Origin: Promerops cafer
Lineage: Eukaryota > Chordata > Aves > Passeriformes > Nectariniidae
NCBI GenBank assembly: GCA_013398275.1
Contig: VZSE01015292.1
Coordinates: 206,584-270,583 of the forward strand
Reading direction: 5' to 3'
DNA: 64,000 bases
Below the pieces are notes generated by a model. It was not told where the DNA came from. It saw only the letters and a program-made list of their open reading frames with translations, and ran no database searches. This document shows positions 36,147-49,800 of the stretch, one piece after another. Both the position numbers and the translations under genes were made by a program. Each line of letters starts with the position of its first letter. Position 1 is the first letter of the stretch.

Positions 36147-39100
36147 GTTGGAGTAAGAGGGAAGGATATTGTTGTGCTTGGTGTGGAGAAGAAGTCAGTG
36201 GCAAAGCTCCAGGATGAGAGAACTGTCCGGAAGATCTGTGCTCTGGATGACAATGTCTGCATGGCTTTTGCAGGTGCGTGGTCCCTTCAGGGGTTTTGGC
36301 AGTTATTGGGGCACCTCTGGGCATGTTCATGGAATCTGAGAATGCAAAATACAGGGTGTAGCTGGCTGAGAACTGTGGGAAGCATGGTATTTCCACAGTA
36401 GCTTATTCTTTTTTTTTTTAAATATGGAGAAATAGAGTGTCAGTGTCAATAATATTTTTAAGGGGAGATCTGATTTAACTGACCAAAACAACAGGGTTTA
36501 GGTTCAGTGTGCAGGAATGAGAGGCTCAGTTCTTTCTTCTGCCTTGCTTCCTGAACCAGGGTCTGGGATATATGCAGGGGTGTTCACAAACTTGAGGAAA
36601 AATTCTCTAATAAAAACAAGGCTGTAAGTGAAAAATGGCAACATTAGCCAGAAAGTAAAATAAGAAATTTCTTTAAAACCTTTTCTTTAAAGAGTCACAC
36701 ACTTTTGTCAGCTAACATCATGCTGCTGTAGCCTCATGAACTAGATGAGGTTTTCTGGGCAGGTGAAACTGGACTGCATGAGGAATAATGTTTGTGAGAA
36801 TAAGCATTGCAAATTTGCTGGGATATGGAATGCTGTCAGTAATATTCCCATTACCTGGTTCAGAATTGTGTGTGTCACCTAACTCACAAACATGGAAGCT
36901 TTAAACTAAATCCTTTAGTTATTTTTGTGCATTAGCCACTTTCTGCTGCCTTACAAATGCTCTTGCTCAGCAAACCTGAGAGTTTAAGCTCTGCTTTGAT
37001 TTTCCCTTGCTGTTGACACTGAGCCCGTGGGCATTTTAGGGGCAGATTGGTGTTCTGAGGTTTTTTCATGACTCTGAGGCCGCTCTGTCGTTTCAGGGCT
37101 GACAGCTGATGCCAGGATAGTCATAAACAGAGCTCGGGTGGAGTGTCAGAGCCACAGGCTCACTGTGGAGGATCCTGTCACCGTGGAGTACATCACACGC
37201 TACATTGCCAGCCTGAAACAGGTACTTGGGGCTGCACAGAGCTGCTGGAGATGTGTCCTGACCTGCTGCAGATGTTGTTATGTGCTGTTATGTCAGCCTG
37301 TTATGCATTATGTACAACTTGGGTGTGTAACAGGTGTGTACCACGTGGGGCTAGAGTCTCACACGTGTGTACACATTGTGTACCATGGAATATCTGACAC
37401 GTCTCCAAGCTATGTAAATGTCTGTCCTCTGGCCTCACTCCACTTTCCTGGTAGAAAACACGTCGTGGGTGTTTATTGGGAATGGGGATGTAGCAATGGA
37501 AAAGAAGGATTATGTGCTGTTGGAGTTTTTTTTCCCCAAGATAAAGCAACTAGTGCTTGTAAGGACTGCACAGTTCCATGTGTTATGTTGTCAGGAGCAC
37601 CCTGCTCATCTCACTCCCAGAACAGTGGGCCTGGGTTGCTGTCTTTTCTTCATGGCTCCTGGTAGTTTTTCCTCCTGCAAAGCCATTGCAGGGATGGGTA
37701 AGAGGGGAGCAAATTGGTGCAGTATTTAATATGTTTTGTGTTTGATAGTCATGAATTTAGAATGAATTGCAGCATCAAAATATGCCCAGCTGCATTCTGT
37801 GAGAAAATTACTCATTTGACAGTGTATTAAACTGATTTTCAGCCACTGGCAAGAATTAGAGAAAATTTAATTTACTTATGCACAGATGTGTTGGAACAGC
37901 AGTGATGGTAATAATGTGATTTTTGTAATAATCACTAGTCTGTCAGAGCAAGGCACCACTTGCAAAGTTTCACTTTGTTCCTTTATCCAATCTCACATAT
38001 GTGTCTGTCTTTCTGGCACATTCACCATTTCTCTCAAACTGTTGCAAACACACCTGGCCCAGCTCCTGCTGCTGTGGTGCTGTGGGTGCCAGCCCTCCTG
38101 CTCCTGGTGTGTGACACGGCAGTGACTTTGCTCACAGTGCCCCAGGAGGGCTGTGACATGGCTCCAGTGTAACCTGCTTACAGCCACGGAGCTGCCATGA
38201 TTTCCTGTGGAATCAGTGCAAATCATTGGTGAAAACTGTGTTCAGGTGTCCTCATGGTATTTTTTGGCACAGTGGTGCCACACTGGGGCTTGCAGACCTG
38301 GCTCTGGCTGCCTCAGCACCACTCAGCAGGTGGGGAGGTGCTTCTGGAAGCTGTAACCAGCTGTAGGAACAGGGGTTGGTCAGGAGCCACCTCTCACTTG
38401 CCTGCCGTAGGGGCAGAGATACAGAGTCCTGACTAATGGAGAGAGCCAGCTAAAAGCATTTCTGGTGGCTCTTCTGGTTGTAAGTGCTCCAGAGTCTGCT
38501 TTGCAGCCTAGAAATGTTTTCAGAAGTGCCTGTGAGTGTGTCCTTTGTGCTCAGAGGTACACGCAGAGCAACGGCCGCAGGCCCTTTGGGATCTCCGCCC
38601 TCATCGTGGGCTTCGACTTCGATGGGACCCCACGGCTGTACCAGACTGACCCCTCTGGCACGTACCATGCTTGGAAGGTGAGTGGGTTCAGTCCCTGGTG
38701 GAAATGGAATATTTGTGAGCTAATGTCTCCTTTAAAGTGGGATTGGGGTAGAGGAGATTTCACTGGCCAGATGGTGCTGTCTCACAGCTGCAAAAATCCT
38801 TAATGATGAGATGTACTGAGAGTGGCCATCTGCAGTTCAGCTTTCCTTGGGAAGTCTTGTCCTGCTTTCAAAAAAACCCCAAAAGCAACCCACCTGTGCC
38901 AGACAGCTGTCTTTGTGTGTGACAGATTATGCAGTTGTACAGCTTGGTGTTTCTTTCTTATGCTGCAAATGAAGTCTTTTCTAACCTCCCATTAATTTTC
39001 TTTTCCCCCTTAATGTTTCCAGGCTAATGCCATTGGCAGAGGAGCCAAATCTGTGCGTGAGTTCCTGGAGAAAAACTACACTGATGAGGCCATTGAAACG

Positions 39101-40107
39101 GATGATCTGACTATTAAACTTGTCATCAAGGCTCTTCTTGAGGTGAGGCTGTTTGACATCTCTTCTGTGACTTTTCACTGCCCAGATTCACTTCTTAGAT
39201 GTGAATATGGGAAAATATTTGTGGATGTCCCAAGGAAGTACTGCAAAGGATCTGTGAGAGCTGTTTACAGTAGGCTGTGGGTGTTGGATTGAATTCAAGG
39301 TTCCGAATATTTGGGGTAACAATTTCCATAGTTTACACAGAACTTAGCAGCAGCCCTGGGGAGGAAAACAGACTTCAGTTCTGGGCATTAACACAAATGC
39401 ACCAGAGATGTGCTAAAGCACATGCTGAATATTTTATTTTTTAATTGAAGTTTAAGATACAGAAAATAGCAAAAGTCAGGTGGTGGGGCTGAGGTGTTCT
39501 CCATCTGCTCAGGGCAGTGGCACCACTGTGAAGACCTTTTTGAGAGTGCTCCTGGTGTTGAGAGCTTAAGAGCTAAGGAGTGAAATGCATCCATATCTAT
39601 TCTCCTTCTAAAGAGACCTGAGAGGGGTTTTTGGAGTGAATTCCTGGCCAGGCTCCTAAAGCTTTCCTCTGCCTCACCCAGGTGGTGCAGTCTGGTGGGA
39701 AGAACATCGAGCTGGCAGTCATGAGACGGGAGCAGCCGCTGAAGGTGAGGCTGTTGTTTGCTTCTCTCCCCTTGAGCCTGTCTCTGATACTGTCCTTGTT
39801 ATCTGCCTTAACTTCCAGCCCTTAATCTCACATTTTGCACTGACAAATACTTCAGTTTATTCTTAGTGGCCAAGGAATGTTGTTGAGTCTGCAGCAGGTA
39901 CCTGCTTCCAGATAAACAGCAGTTAACTTCTTCCCATGGCAGAACTAGAATCACCTCCATGAATGTCTCTTTAGTTCATTGGTATCCTGAGGGTCACCCA
40001 TGTTTCTGTTTTAGATCCTAAACCCTGAAGAAATTGAGAAGTATGTGGCTGAAATTGAAAAGGAAAAGGAAGAAAATGAAAAGAAAAAACAGAAGAAAAC
40101 ATCATGA
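36147..40107 (+). CDS. PSMA7: Proteasome 20S subunit alpha type-7 (alpha-4), exons 2-7
   Basis: PSMA7 forms the alpha-4 position of the outer heptameric rings of the 20S proteasome and gates substrate entry; it is not catalytic. Exons are 36147-36273, 37097-37221, 38555-38677, 39023-39142, 39682-39744 and 40015-40107 (TGA at 40105-40107), all with GT-AG borders. Together they encode 216 residues. With the 32 residues expected from exon 1 the total is 248, the human length. Landmarks are VGVRGKDIVVLGVEKKSVAK, RVECQSHRLTVEDPVTVEYI, GFDFDGTPRLYQTDPSGTYH, GRGAKSVREFLEKNYTDEAI and a lysine-rich tail ending KKKQKKTS. The testis paralogue PSMA8 maps elsewhere; the SS18L1 and LSM14B neighbours support PSMA7. 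Exon 1 is missing because of the N gap at 34341-34917. Confidence 0.96.
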
Positions 40108-40245
40108 TGAATGAAATGCACCCGCTTAGCTGCTTCTTTTTAATTCGAGTGATGGGTTATTCTGTATAGACATGTAGGCATTCCAGTTACTCATACTGTG
40201 CTCTCTTGAGACCTACAATAAACCTACTGATTTTTTTTTTAAAGC
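40108..40245 (+). terminator. PSMA7: PSMA7 3'UTR and polyadenylation signal
   Basis: A short 3'UTR follows the stop. AATAAA is at 40217-40222, about 110 bases past the stop codon, and a T-rich stretch follows at once. This gives a compact transcript end typical of proteasome subunit genes. Confidence 0.8.
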
Positions 40246-42180
40246 TGTTATTTAAAAAAAACCTGTCTGTTCCTTGGATTTTAATTACCCAGGATGATCT
40301 GGTTGGCTACAGAACAGCAGCAGTGACCCATTAAAGGACAGAGACTTTGCTTGCATTTTTTCCCTGGACACTTCACTTTGTTTAATGGTTCTTTTCTGCA
40401 CTGTCCCAGCTCTCAGCATGTCCCTTTTTTTTACCTTAAGCAGCTGTCTTGGGGGTTGTGTTATGGTCTCAGCATAACTAGTATGGAGTTGGGGTTTTTA
40501 TTCCCTAATGGGTGTCTTTCAAGGTCAAAAGGCTGGGTCTGCCTTGCAGCAGCCTGTGACAGCAGGTGTGTGTTTCACTGCTGAAGGACAGGACAGAGAT
40601 GGGGGCTGTGTTTTGTGGGTCAGCATGAGAACCTGCTGCTGCAGGCAAATGCCCAGGGCGTGACCTGGCGCTTCCTGGTCTGGTTCAGAGTAAAGCATTG
40701 CTGTTGTGATGCCCAGGGGGGTATTTATGCACCAGGAGCTAAACAATAACTGTAGCAAGTGGTACATACAGAGCTGAAGCTCTTCTCCAGTTTCTGTATT
40801 CCTCTGGTATTTGCCCTCACATGCTTCCTCTCTACCTCTAACCTCAGGAGTTGGTTTGAGCTGTTTCCTCATTTCAGAGGAGCCTCAGGCCTCTCTCCAC
40901 CTGATCTCATACTCTCAAGTCTCAGTACTTGAAGCAGTAGGAACATGTGCTCCTTTATTGTAAAAGTTTCCCTATTTGTATCCACCAAGTGGGTAGTACC
41001 AAACTGCCCTTGGAAGCAGCCCTTGAGTCTGTTCTTGCACACCCAGAGAGGGGGTGACAGGGTCAGAGCAGGCCTGGGGTGGCAGCAGGCACAGCACGGA
41101 TTGAATGTGGCCCAGGAGCCTGCAAGAGGCAGCTCTGGTACTCGAGCCCCTGCCCAGGACACCTCAGCCCCGAGGGGCTCCAGGGCAGGGATGCTCAGGC
41201 AGCAGAGCTCACCGCTGGGCTCTCACACCCAGGAGCTGTTTACAGGGAAATGCTGCCCAGCAAAGTGTGGGCAGAGGATCCCATGGGAGTCAAGGACAGG
41301 GAAGCAGCAGTGCTGCTGCTGCTCAGGGACACACTAGAGCACATGAGCCAGAGGAACCGTGGTCCTGCAACACCAGGCTGTTTAATCTATCAGCCCTTGG
41401 GCTGGAACGTTAAAAAGTAAAAAAAAAGCTGCACTTAGTTCCCTGCTCCAGTCACTACAATTGTTCCCACACAGTGGGAATTTTCCCTGGGGAAGCTGAC
41501 AGGGCTGCAGCTGAGCCTGCAGTGCTCCTGGGGAAGAAGGGCTCACAGGTAACAAGCCCTGGGGCTGAGCCACAGCCAGCAGGAGCCAGGCCATCACTTG
41601 GCTCAGAGGCTGGGACATGAACTTCAGCACTGTCAGGGATGTGCTTATGCCTGGGCTCTGAAGCCTTACTGTGGAAACAAGGGAATTGGTCCCACTCAAC
41701 TAAAAAGGCACAGTTACATGTGAATAATGGTGGTTACAGAGAAGCAGTGCAGTTCCATCTCCACAGTTAGAGCCACAGTGGCTGCTTTGCCAGCAGAGAA
41801 ATGAGAGGCAGAGCAGCTCTGAGTGAGCCCTTTCAGCACATCCCAGCTCAGAGGTGTGAGCCAGCTCCTGCAGCAGCAGCAGCACTGGCTCCTGCTTCGC
41901 TCCTGAGGAACCCACCAGCCCAGGGACTGCCTCTGCAAGGCTGCAGTAACATAACCCTCATTAGGCTGAGTCCCAGCACGGGAACCAGGGCAACAGTACA
42001 AGGTGCAGAGCCTGGATTTGGGTGTTTCAGCCCTTTTCCAACACTGTGTAACACTTCCAGGTTTGCCAGGGCTCTGCAGCCAGGTTTTCTCCAGCTTGGA
42101 TGGGAGCCCTGCAAGGACAGGTGCCAGAGGAGTTGTAGGGAGTGATGTTATGGAGCTATGTACAGAACAGAGGTGGAGGG
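40246..42180. other. Tail-to-tail spacer PSMA7-LSM14B
   Basis: About 1.9 kb lies between two convergent 3' ends. It is moderately GC-rich and includes a short GCA run near 41870. Open frames on both strands overlap each other and match no family that I recognise. No gene is called. Confidence 0.6.
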
Positions 42181-43833
42181 AAACATTAAACATTTACATG
42201 TTTATTATAATTACAATTTACATTACTCCAAAGAGCAGCCCCACTGCTATGTTCTAATTCTCAGCAATAAAGTCCTACAAAAATAAATCCAAGCTTTTAC
42301 AGTAACCTAGGTCAATGCATAACTAAAAAAACTTGAGCTATGTAAGGGGTTCAGTCATCAAGGTGCTTTTTCAACAAAATTCCCTACCAACCAAAAACGG
42401 GACACATGCCTATAGCAATTTAACCCACTTATTTCATGCAAACAAAGGTAACCCCTCCCTCCCCGCCCTCTCCCCACATACAGATTTTTAAAAACAAAAG
42501 AAAAACAACTAAACTATTTACAGTATGGGGGTATAGAGGAAAGAAATTAAACATGCCCATCTGTTAAGCTTCATTATATGGTCTCCCATCCCTAGTTGAA
42601 TGAAAACATTCCAAAGAGTTCCACCACAGTCTACAGAGTACAGAGAACTGTTTGCATTTGGTGCTGCCTCCAGCGAGGTACAAAGCGAGGCAAACAAGTC
42701 AGAGCTTCAGGTCTCCTTCCCAGACAGTCACTGCTGCCAAAAACTCTGCACATGAGTGGGGACAATCACTGCTCCCATCCCACGTGGTGTCCCCACGCTC
42801 CAGCCGGGAGCTCCAAGCCCCAGGCACTCCCAGCACCCTTCAGCTCAAGGCAGAGCCACGGTCCTGTGGTGCCTCCAGCCCAGCACCAGCCCACAAACAG
42901 CTGTACAGTCAGAAACACTACTACATGATCAACACTCCAGTATTCCCAAGTGACAATATACACAACTCCTCAGCACCAGGAATCCATTACTCCAGATACC
43001 AAGTGCTACTTCACACCCGCTGCCGAGATCCGTGAGACCAGCAGCACCGAAGGATCCATTTGGTTACTCAGAACAAACAAATTATAGCTGGTTTATTTCA
43101 AGTGAGCTTTGGTTCTGTGTTAAAACAGCATGATTTCTCTTCTCCAGGGTTCAGAAAAGGAGTCTGACTTTGAGCTTAGACTATAGCAGCCTTGAGAGAC
43201 CCAGAAAGAAGAACCGTGTAAGTTAGTCTGCACTTGAAAAACACAAATAAAAAGAAAAGACACCCTGAAGAAGGTACCCCTGAACACATTCCCTCTTCCA
43301 AAAAATATTCCAGCAGACAGTGGCTGGTCCAAAGTAAGTCCAAAATATAAGCAGTAGTACATGAAATTCTGTCACTTGAGCTGAGACAGTAAACAATATG
43401 AACCATTTTCCCACATTAGTGCAGCAGTTGGTTGTTTTCTTTCTATATACAGTTTCATCCTCTCAGGAGAGATGTTTGAACCTATTCAGAAAAAAGGCAG
43501 AATTAGATTTGATATTATGGGGTTCTTCTTCCAAGAAGAAAAATAGCAAAGCTCACACCCCTGTAATCAGATTAAATGCTTAGTTAGGAACCAAACGCTG
43601 CTTGCTTGAGCTGACCCTTTTCTCAGACAAGAAATCAACAGAACAGTCAGCATGTTAAACCACTCCTATCTCCCTTCTACCCTTTAGAAACAATCAGATC
43701 CAATAAAGAACAACTCTTGATATATCCATGAGACTGGAGGGCAAAACAGGCTGCACAGACAGTTTGCAAGGAGTAAGAGACAAACCTGGCTCAGAGAGAG
43801 TATTTACTCTTGCTACAGCACTTGCCTCTGCAG
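42180..43833 (-). other. LSM14B: LSM14B 3'UTR with two polyadenylation signals
   Basis: On the minus strand AATAAA hexamers occur at 43092-43097 and 42201-42206 (TTTATT on the plus strand). They would give 3'UTRs of roughly 0.75 and 1.65 kb. No conserved coding sequence lies here. Confidence 0.55.
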
Positions 43834-46800
43834 TTACACTCTGCCAGTACCAGCTCTGTGAGTGGTTTGGTTTCTCCTTGCTGCTCCACTCCCCCTTCCA
43901 CCTCGAAATCCACCTCGAAAGCTGCGGCCACGAAGGAACCGTCCAGACACTCCAAACGTCTCTGTATTGAGCTTCCTTTCCTCAGCCCACGTGGTGCGCC
44001 TGGAACTGAACAAGGCTGGGTTCAGGCTGAACACAAACATTAAAGAGCCACCAGCTCACTTACAGAGGAAGCCTCAAACCCCTGATTTTGTTGAGCTGCA
44101 CTGCAACAAGCACCAGCTGCAGTGTACATGCTCTAACCCAACCTCTCTGCAGCCACAGAGCCAAGGGAATCCCTCATGCTGACACTAAAGGGATGTCTCA
44201 TTTCTCCAAGCACTTGGTAACATCAGTGGTGGCAGTGAAAGCTGAAGCTTTCCCTTCATATTCACATTTAATCTAATGCATTTCCACAGCCAGAGCTGAC
44301 CTCTCTGCCCCACCGCCAGGCTTAGCTCACTCCTGTCTGCCAGCTGCACCTTCAGTACAGCATGACCCTGATGCCTCCTCTCCCACAAGCCAGATAAGGA
44401 ATTTGTTTAAAATCAATGGGTTCAAAGTCAGTACTGGGAAACAGAAACAGAAACTCCTCTATCATAGTTTAGGTAAATGTATCATATCAGCTGAAATGCT
44501 TTTTGTTTGATCCCACTGCATGAAGCTCGGTTCACATCACTTGTGAGCCACCAAATACATGGCAATATTCCCTGTCTAAAGTCTATTATAAAGTTTTTAA
44601 ATAACTAAACCATGTCACATAGATTATGTCTGAAATTTTATGCCTAAAGTTCCATTTAAAAACCAAGCTTCTAAAAAACACTCACCTAGATTTCAGTTCT
44701 GAAGAAATGTTGTCAAAGAAAGACTTGGATTTATCATAATAGCAGTTGGGCCCCAGCAGGTCCTCCTCTGCATTACCATCATTGTTTTGGGTTGCCACTC
44801 CAGGGTCCCCTTTTTCTTCCCCCGTCTCTGCTTTGTCATCTGAAGATAATGAAATGTATTACACTTCCTTGAGGCACACACTGCAGAGCCATCTGTTCTC
44901 TTGCTCCCTCAAACAAGATTTGAGATGTAATCATGCAGTTTCTCAGAACCAGTTTGTCTATGCAGTGTTTACTACTAGCTCAGCAATTCATATTTAATGA
45001 AGGCACAAACCTTTAAAGTTTAGTTTCTTCTTGAATTCTTTATCAAGTTCCTCTCTGTTGAACTGTGCATTTGCACTTTCAAAGTCAAAGTCACCTTCAA
45101 ACTTTATTGTATTTTCCTTCACAGTAGTTGGTCTGTTTTGTCCTCTAGAACGGTTTCTGGTTCTCCTGTTTCCTGAAAGCAGGAGAGTTTAAACACTTGG
45201 TAACGCACAGGGAGGTTACATGACTTGCTCAAGACCAGAGGAAACCAGGGATAGAACTCAGGAGTTTCTGGCTTCCAGTCCTGTGGTTAGGCCACACCTC
45301 TTTGAAAGCAACTTCTGATTTTGGCTGTAGAAGACACATTACAGCAACACTTTAACTTTGACATCCAGGAATGCTGCTGAGAATCTTACCACTAAGACAG
45401 TGCACTCAACTTTCCTTCCAGTGTGCAGAGAGGAAGTCAGAACAAGCACTACAGCAAGAAAATCTGAGGGAAGTGGGGAAAATTATCTGTCTGCTCTTCA
45501 CCTGCAAACACAGCATTGCAATTAGCCTAAAACCCATCTTGATGGCAAAGAGGAGGTCTCAGAAAATCCAGCAAAAGACTCATCTACCCACAAAGAGAGC
45601 TTGTACTCTGTCTAGTTTCTGGTTTCCAACTGAGATGCTATCCACTCCTTTTTGGAAAAGCTATAACCAATTCTACACACTAATTAATTGGAAGACCTGA
45701 GAGTCTGAAGTGTTGTTTCCTGTCTTTTCTCATTTTACTTGGGCAGAAACCTCTTTGAATTTCACTTTCTTCTGGCCCATGCTTGTACTGCCACTTTGAA
45801 ATAAGAATTCTGCTCTATGGAGGTGAGTGTTCCATAGCTCCTCTGTGTTATAAAAGCTCTGGAAAGTCTCAAACAGGCTGCCTCTCCTGGTAAAAATACT
45901 TGAGGTTTCAGAGAAATCCAGTTGCTGCTGCCAAGTCACAGCATTGATTTTTATGACATACCTTCAACTTTCTAGAAAAGGTGCTAGAACTCTGTCCCTG
46001 GAATGTTCTGAACTTCTGCGACTCCACAAGCTGTTTCCTTAGGGAAGCATCTTTGGATGCCCACAGCTTTCTCTCAATCTTCTGTCAGTTAATCCTTCAC
46101 TGCAGTTAACACCACTTGCCTTCACAGGCTGTTGCGACTGTTTAGCGTCAGCTTAACCTACCCGATCTTCTCCTTTGAGGTCTTCTGTTTTCATCATTCA
46201 CCTGTCCTTGGGTTTGCACAGGTGCTGCCTGAACTGTATCTACTGAACAAGAAGGATAAACTTTAAAGGAGCACAAGAACAATCCCCAACCAGCTCAGTG
46301 TTGCAGTGCACCTCGGAAGGCTGCTCCAGCCCAGCGCTCAGGGCTGACGTGCGTACGTACCGCTCGCTTTGCTGTTGGCCTGCGGGACCTGCCGGGCGCT
46401 GCGCGGAATCCCCGGAGTCACCTTCACTGGGGGCAGCTTTTGGGAATTCATGCTGTCAACTGGGCCAGTCTGGACAGCCTGCTCTACCATTGGGCTTTTG
46501 CGGACTGGGTGAACAGAAGGAAAGCCAGCACCTGGAAAAAATCCCAATGACTAAGTGCCTCTCAGAAAATGCGCCAACGCCGTTCAAACCCTGCCCACTT
46601 CTAGGGAGAAACCGTTTGGTCAAGAATGACTCAAAACCTTGAGTGTGCATCACTACAGGCTAAGTTTAAGTGGCACCAGGTAAGGCACCACTGCCATACA
46701 AGCCATGGCTCTCACATCCAGAGCCTCAGTTTCAGGAAATATACCCATGTATTTCTTAAATCAAGTTAGACAAACATTAAACAACCAAGCCAAGTCAGTC

Positions 46801-49800
46801 TCTCAGACAATTTATACCAAAATCTAATTTCTATGTTATGCAGGATTTTACTTTACATGATAACTTTAAATCTGAAGCAAAAAGTCACCATTTTGAAACT
46901 GTTCAAGAAAGTTTCCCCACTTTGTTTTGCAGCAAAAGCTTAAGCACCTCAGCTATATCCCCTTTTGTAAGCCGCTTTTAGAAGTCCTTCAACTTCATTG
47001 CTTATTGTTAGAGCTTTCAGACAAAGAAAACCTGAAACCAGACCAGGATCTCAAAGTTACCCTTTTAAATTCCTTCTTGGTCAAGGCCAAAGTGTTACCA
47101 AGACTTCTGTTGCTCTTCCATCCAGGCTTATTTATTCACACTACAAAACATGTAAATACTTTTCATGGTTTGGTATACCTTACACCAATTATATTAAAAA
47201 GTGACAGTCTTCAGTACTCAGAAGAAACACTGCATTCTAGGTTTAATTAGAAGGTTTGGAGTACTACAGGTTCATGTAGTTATGCATAAGAACTGCTTGG
47301 AAGCAAACTTTAACTGAATATATTAAAAGAGCAAGAAAAGTGAAAAGCTGAAGAGTTCACACAAACCAAGCCACTGACACTTCTGGGTCACCCAAGTCCA
47401 CATATACCCAGTAGGTTACATCATGCAGGTTCCCAGTTAATGTACACCTGGAAAACTTGCAAGGAAGACAGACATATCCTAAGGATTATTGAGTAGGACA
47501 ACGCTGATGTGCAAGTTTAACACGAGAAAGTTTCAAAGCTTAGCCAGAGTATTGAGAAACTATGTACAGATAGATGGCCAAAAGCAGAGAGTAAGTAAAA
47601 AGCTTCATGCCAACACAAGCATACATGCTTAAGCTACAACCAGATGTAACTAATTATGTTTAAATGCAGGCTGCACCTGGTCACCCTGCTCTGAGGATGG
47701 TCAGTCTGCTATCTCAACTCAACCTTCTTTAAAGGTTTTACACATAGAAGCAAGCACCAAGAAGTGTATTATCTCTGCTACTCAGGAATTGCTTACTGTT
47801 AGTCATGCTTTACTAACTGGGAGTCTGGACAAGGTACAATGCCCCATCATGCATGAAATCTACCCTGATGTTTCCTCGATTACAGAAAATACGCCCAAAT
47901 TTTTGATCAGCCTAAGTCTCCAACCACAAGGCCACCCACAATTTAAGCAGTGTGCTTCTTTTTCCAGGAAAGGCTGACCAATTCCTCACCCAAACCCTAT
48001 GGTGACATGTTCCTGGACAGGATGCAGCACATTAGCATCTCTAAACTTCATCCTTCTCCTGATACTTACACAAGAGGATCCACTGTCCTGGACTTTTCCT
48101 TTCTCCTGTCTCTCTAATTGATACTTCTAGGACAGGAGGAATCATACTTCACGTAATGAAAGGCAAACAAAAGCCGAGAACAAACTAGTTCTACTGGCAT
48201 TACCCATATAAGCACTATCATTCTAGGAGGGGTTAACAAGAACAGAGTGTTTGCAAGTGCCATGCAGTTCTTCCAAATATTTGGAGTCCTCAAACTGCTG
48301 TTACCCTTGGAAGAGAGCTGATGGGGCTCTGAAGACATGTCAGGCTCTGAAACAGGTTGTGGAGACGGAGAAGAACTAGGGCTGGAAGCAGCTGCTGATG
48401 CTGGAGGGCTTACCAATTTCTCTAAAGAGATAGAGGGAAGAAGAGAGAGCAGAGATACATGGATAAGATACAAGGTAGTGAAACATCTGAAGGACTTGGA
48501 AAGAGATACAAGATTCTCTAGAACAGCATTAGAGCAGCTTATTTACCGTCCTCTCTGGAAATACAAGTTCTTTTTACACGTGATGTGAGATGTGTTAGGT
48601 TAGAAATGAACTGGCCTCAACTGTCAGGTATTCCCATTAATTTCAGAAAGAAACTTCCACTATTTAGTTTGTTCCTTTCATGGACACGTGTGCACGTGCA
48701 AGTGAAACATAGGCCTCCTTGTAGTAAAATCATTGCACAATGCTGTGAGCTGCTTATTCACTGCTCCTTGCAGCCTGACACTTGGCAAGGAGTTTGGTAT
48801 TAGTTACTGTTATTTTCTTTCACAGCAGCTGCATACAAGACCATCCCTTTATTCTAGCAAGTAAAGTTTGTACTTACCTAAACCTAAGGAAGCTGCATAC
48901 TGCTGGCTAAGCAAAGAGCTGGCAGCAAGCTGGCTGTAAGGTGGCATACCTCTAAACGGGCTGTAAGGCACATGTGGCTGAAAGGATGATGTAGAGGCAG
49001 AGCCCAGTGAAGACTGTAACAAGACAAAGTACATTTCCATTTACAGTGTCCAGAAGTCAACTTGCTTTGGCAGTGATTCTTTACCTCATGTACAGCATTA
49101 CTGAAGCTTAAGTAAATTCTGAGAAGGGTTAGTTTACCTCTTTATGGTTTTCCTGCATTCTCACCTAGCTCTGGCTTTTGTTGACTGAAGTCATAATGCT
49201 GCTGCTATTTTAAACATTACAACAAAATTTAGGATGCTTTAAATAATCTGAAGAATACTGGAGACACTGACTTGCTTTCATTTCTGTAAGTTTTTACTAA
49301 AATGCAGCTCTTCAACACCAATGTTTTATCTCAGCTTTTAATCAACACTTCAGGCTAACTTACTTGGACAATGGCAGGATCTTGTGGCAGAGTATGCTGA
49401 GCTTTTGGAGGTTCACAGACAGTGATGTCTTTGATGTCACTTCCTCGAAAAATAATGTACTCATAGATTTCTTCTCTGGGAGGAGCTGGTCTGTCTGTGG
49501 GCCGGTCCTCGGTCCCAAAGGATCGCACTGGAGCAAGGATACGGTGACATTAGTGCAGTACTGCCACTGCAGCATTGTGCAAGTTCAGATTTATGCAATT
49601 AAAAAGTACTCCTTCAACACTTGCCATTTGTAACAACAACAACAACAGCTACTTCCAGAACTCTCAATCTCCTCCTCACTCACATCTGTTCCCTCAAATG
49701 CCAACTTTTTCAGCAGCCTGTATAAACAGTTTTGTTTACATCAAGCTGTGAAGGTAAAGACCATAGACCAGCTGGAGTGAAGAATCCTACACCAAACCCA

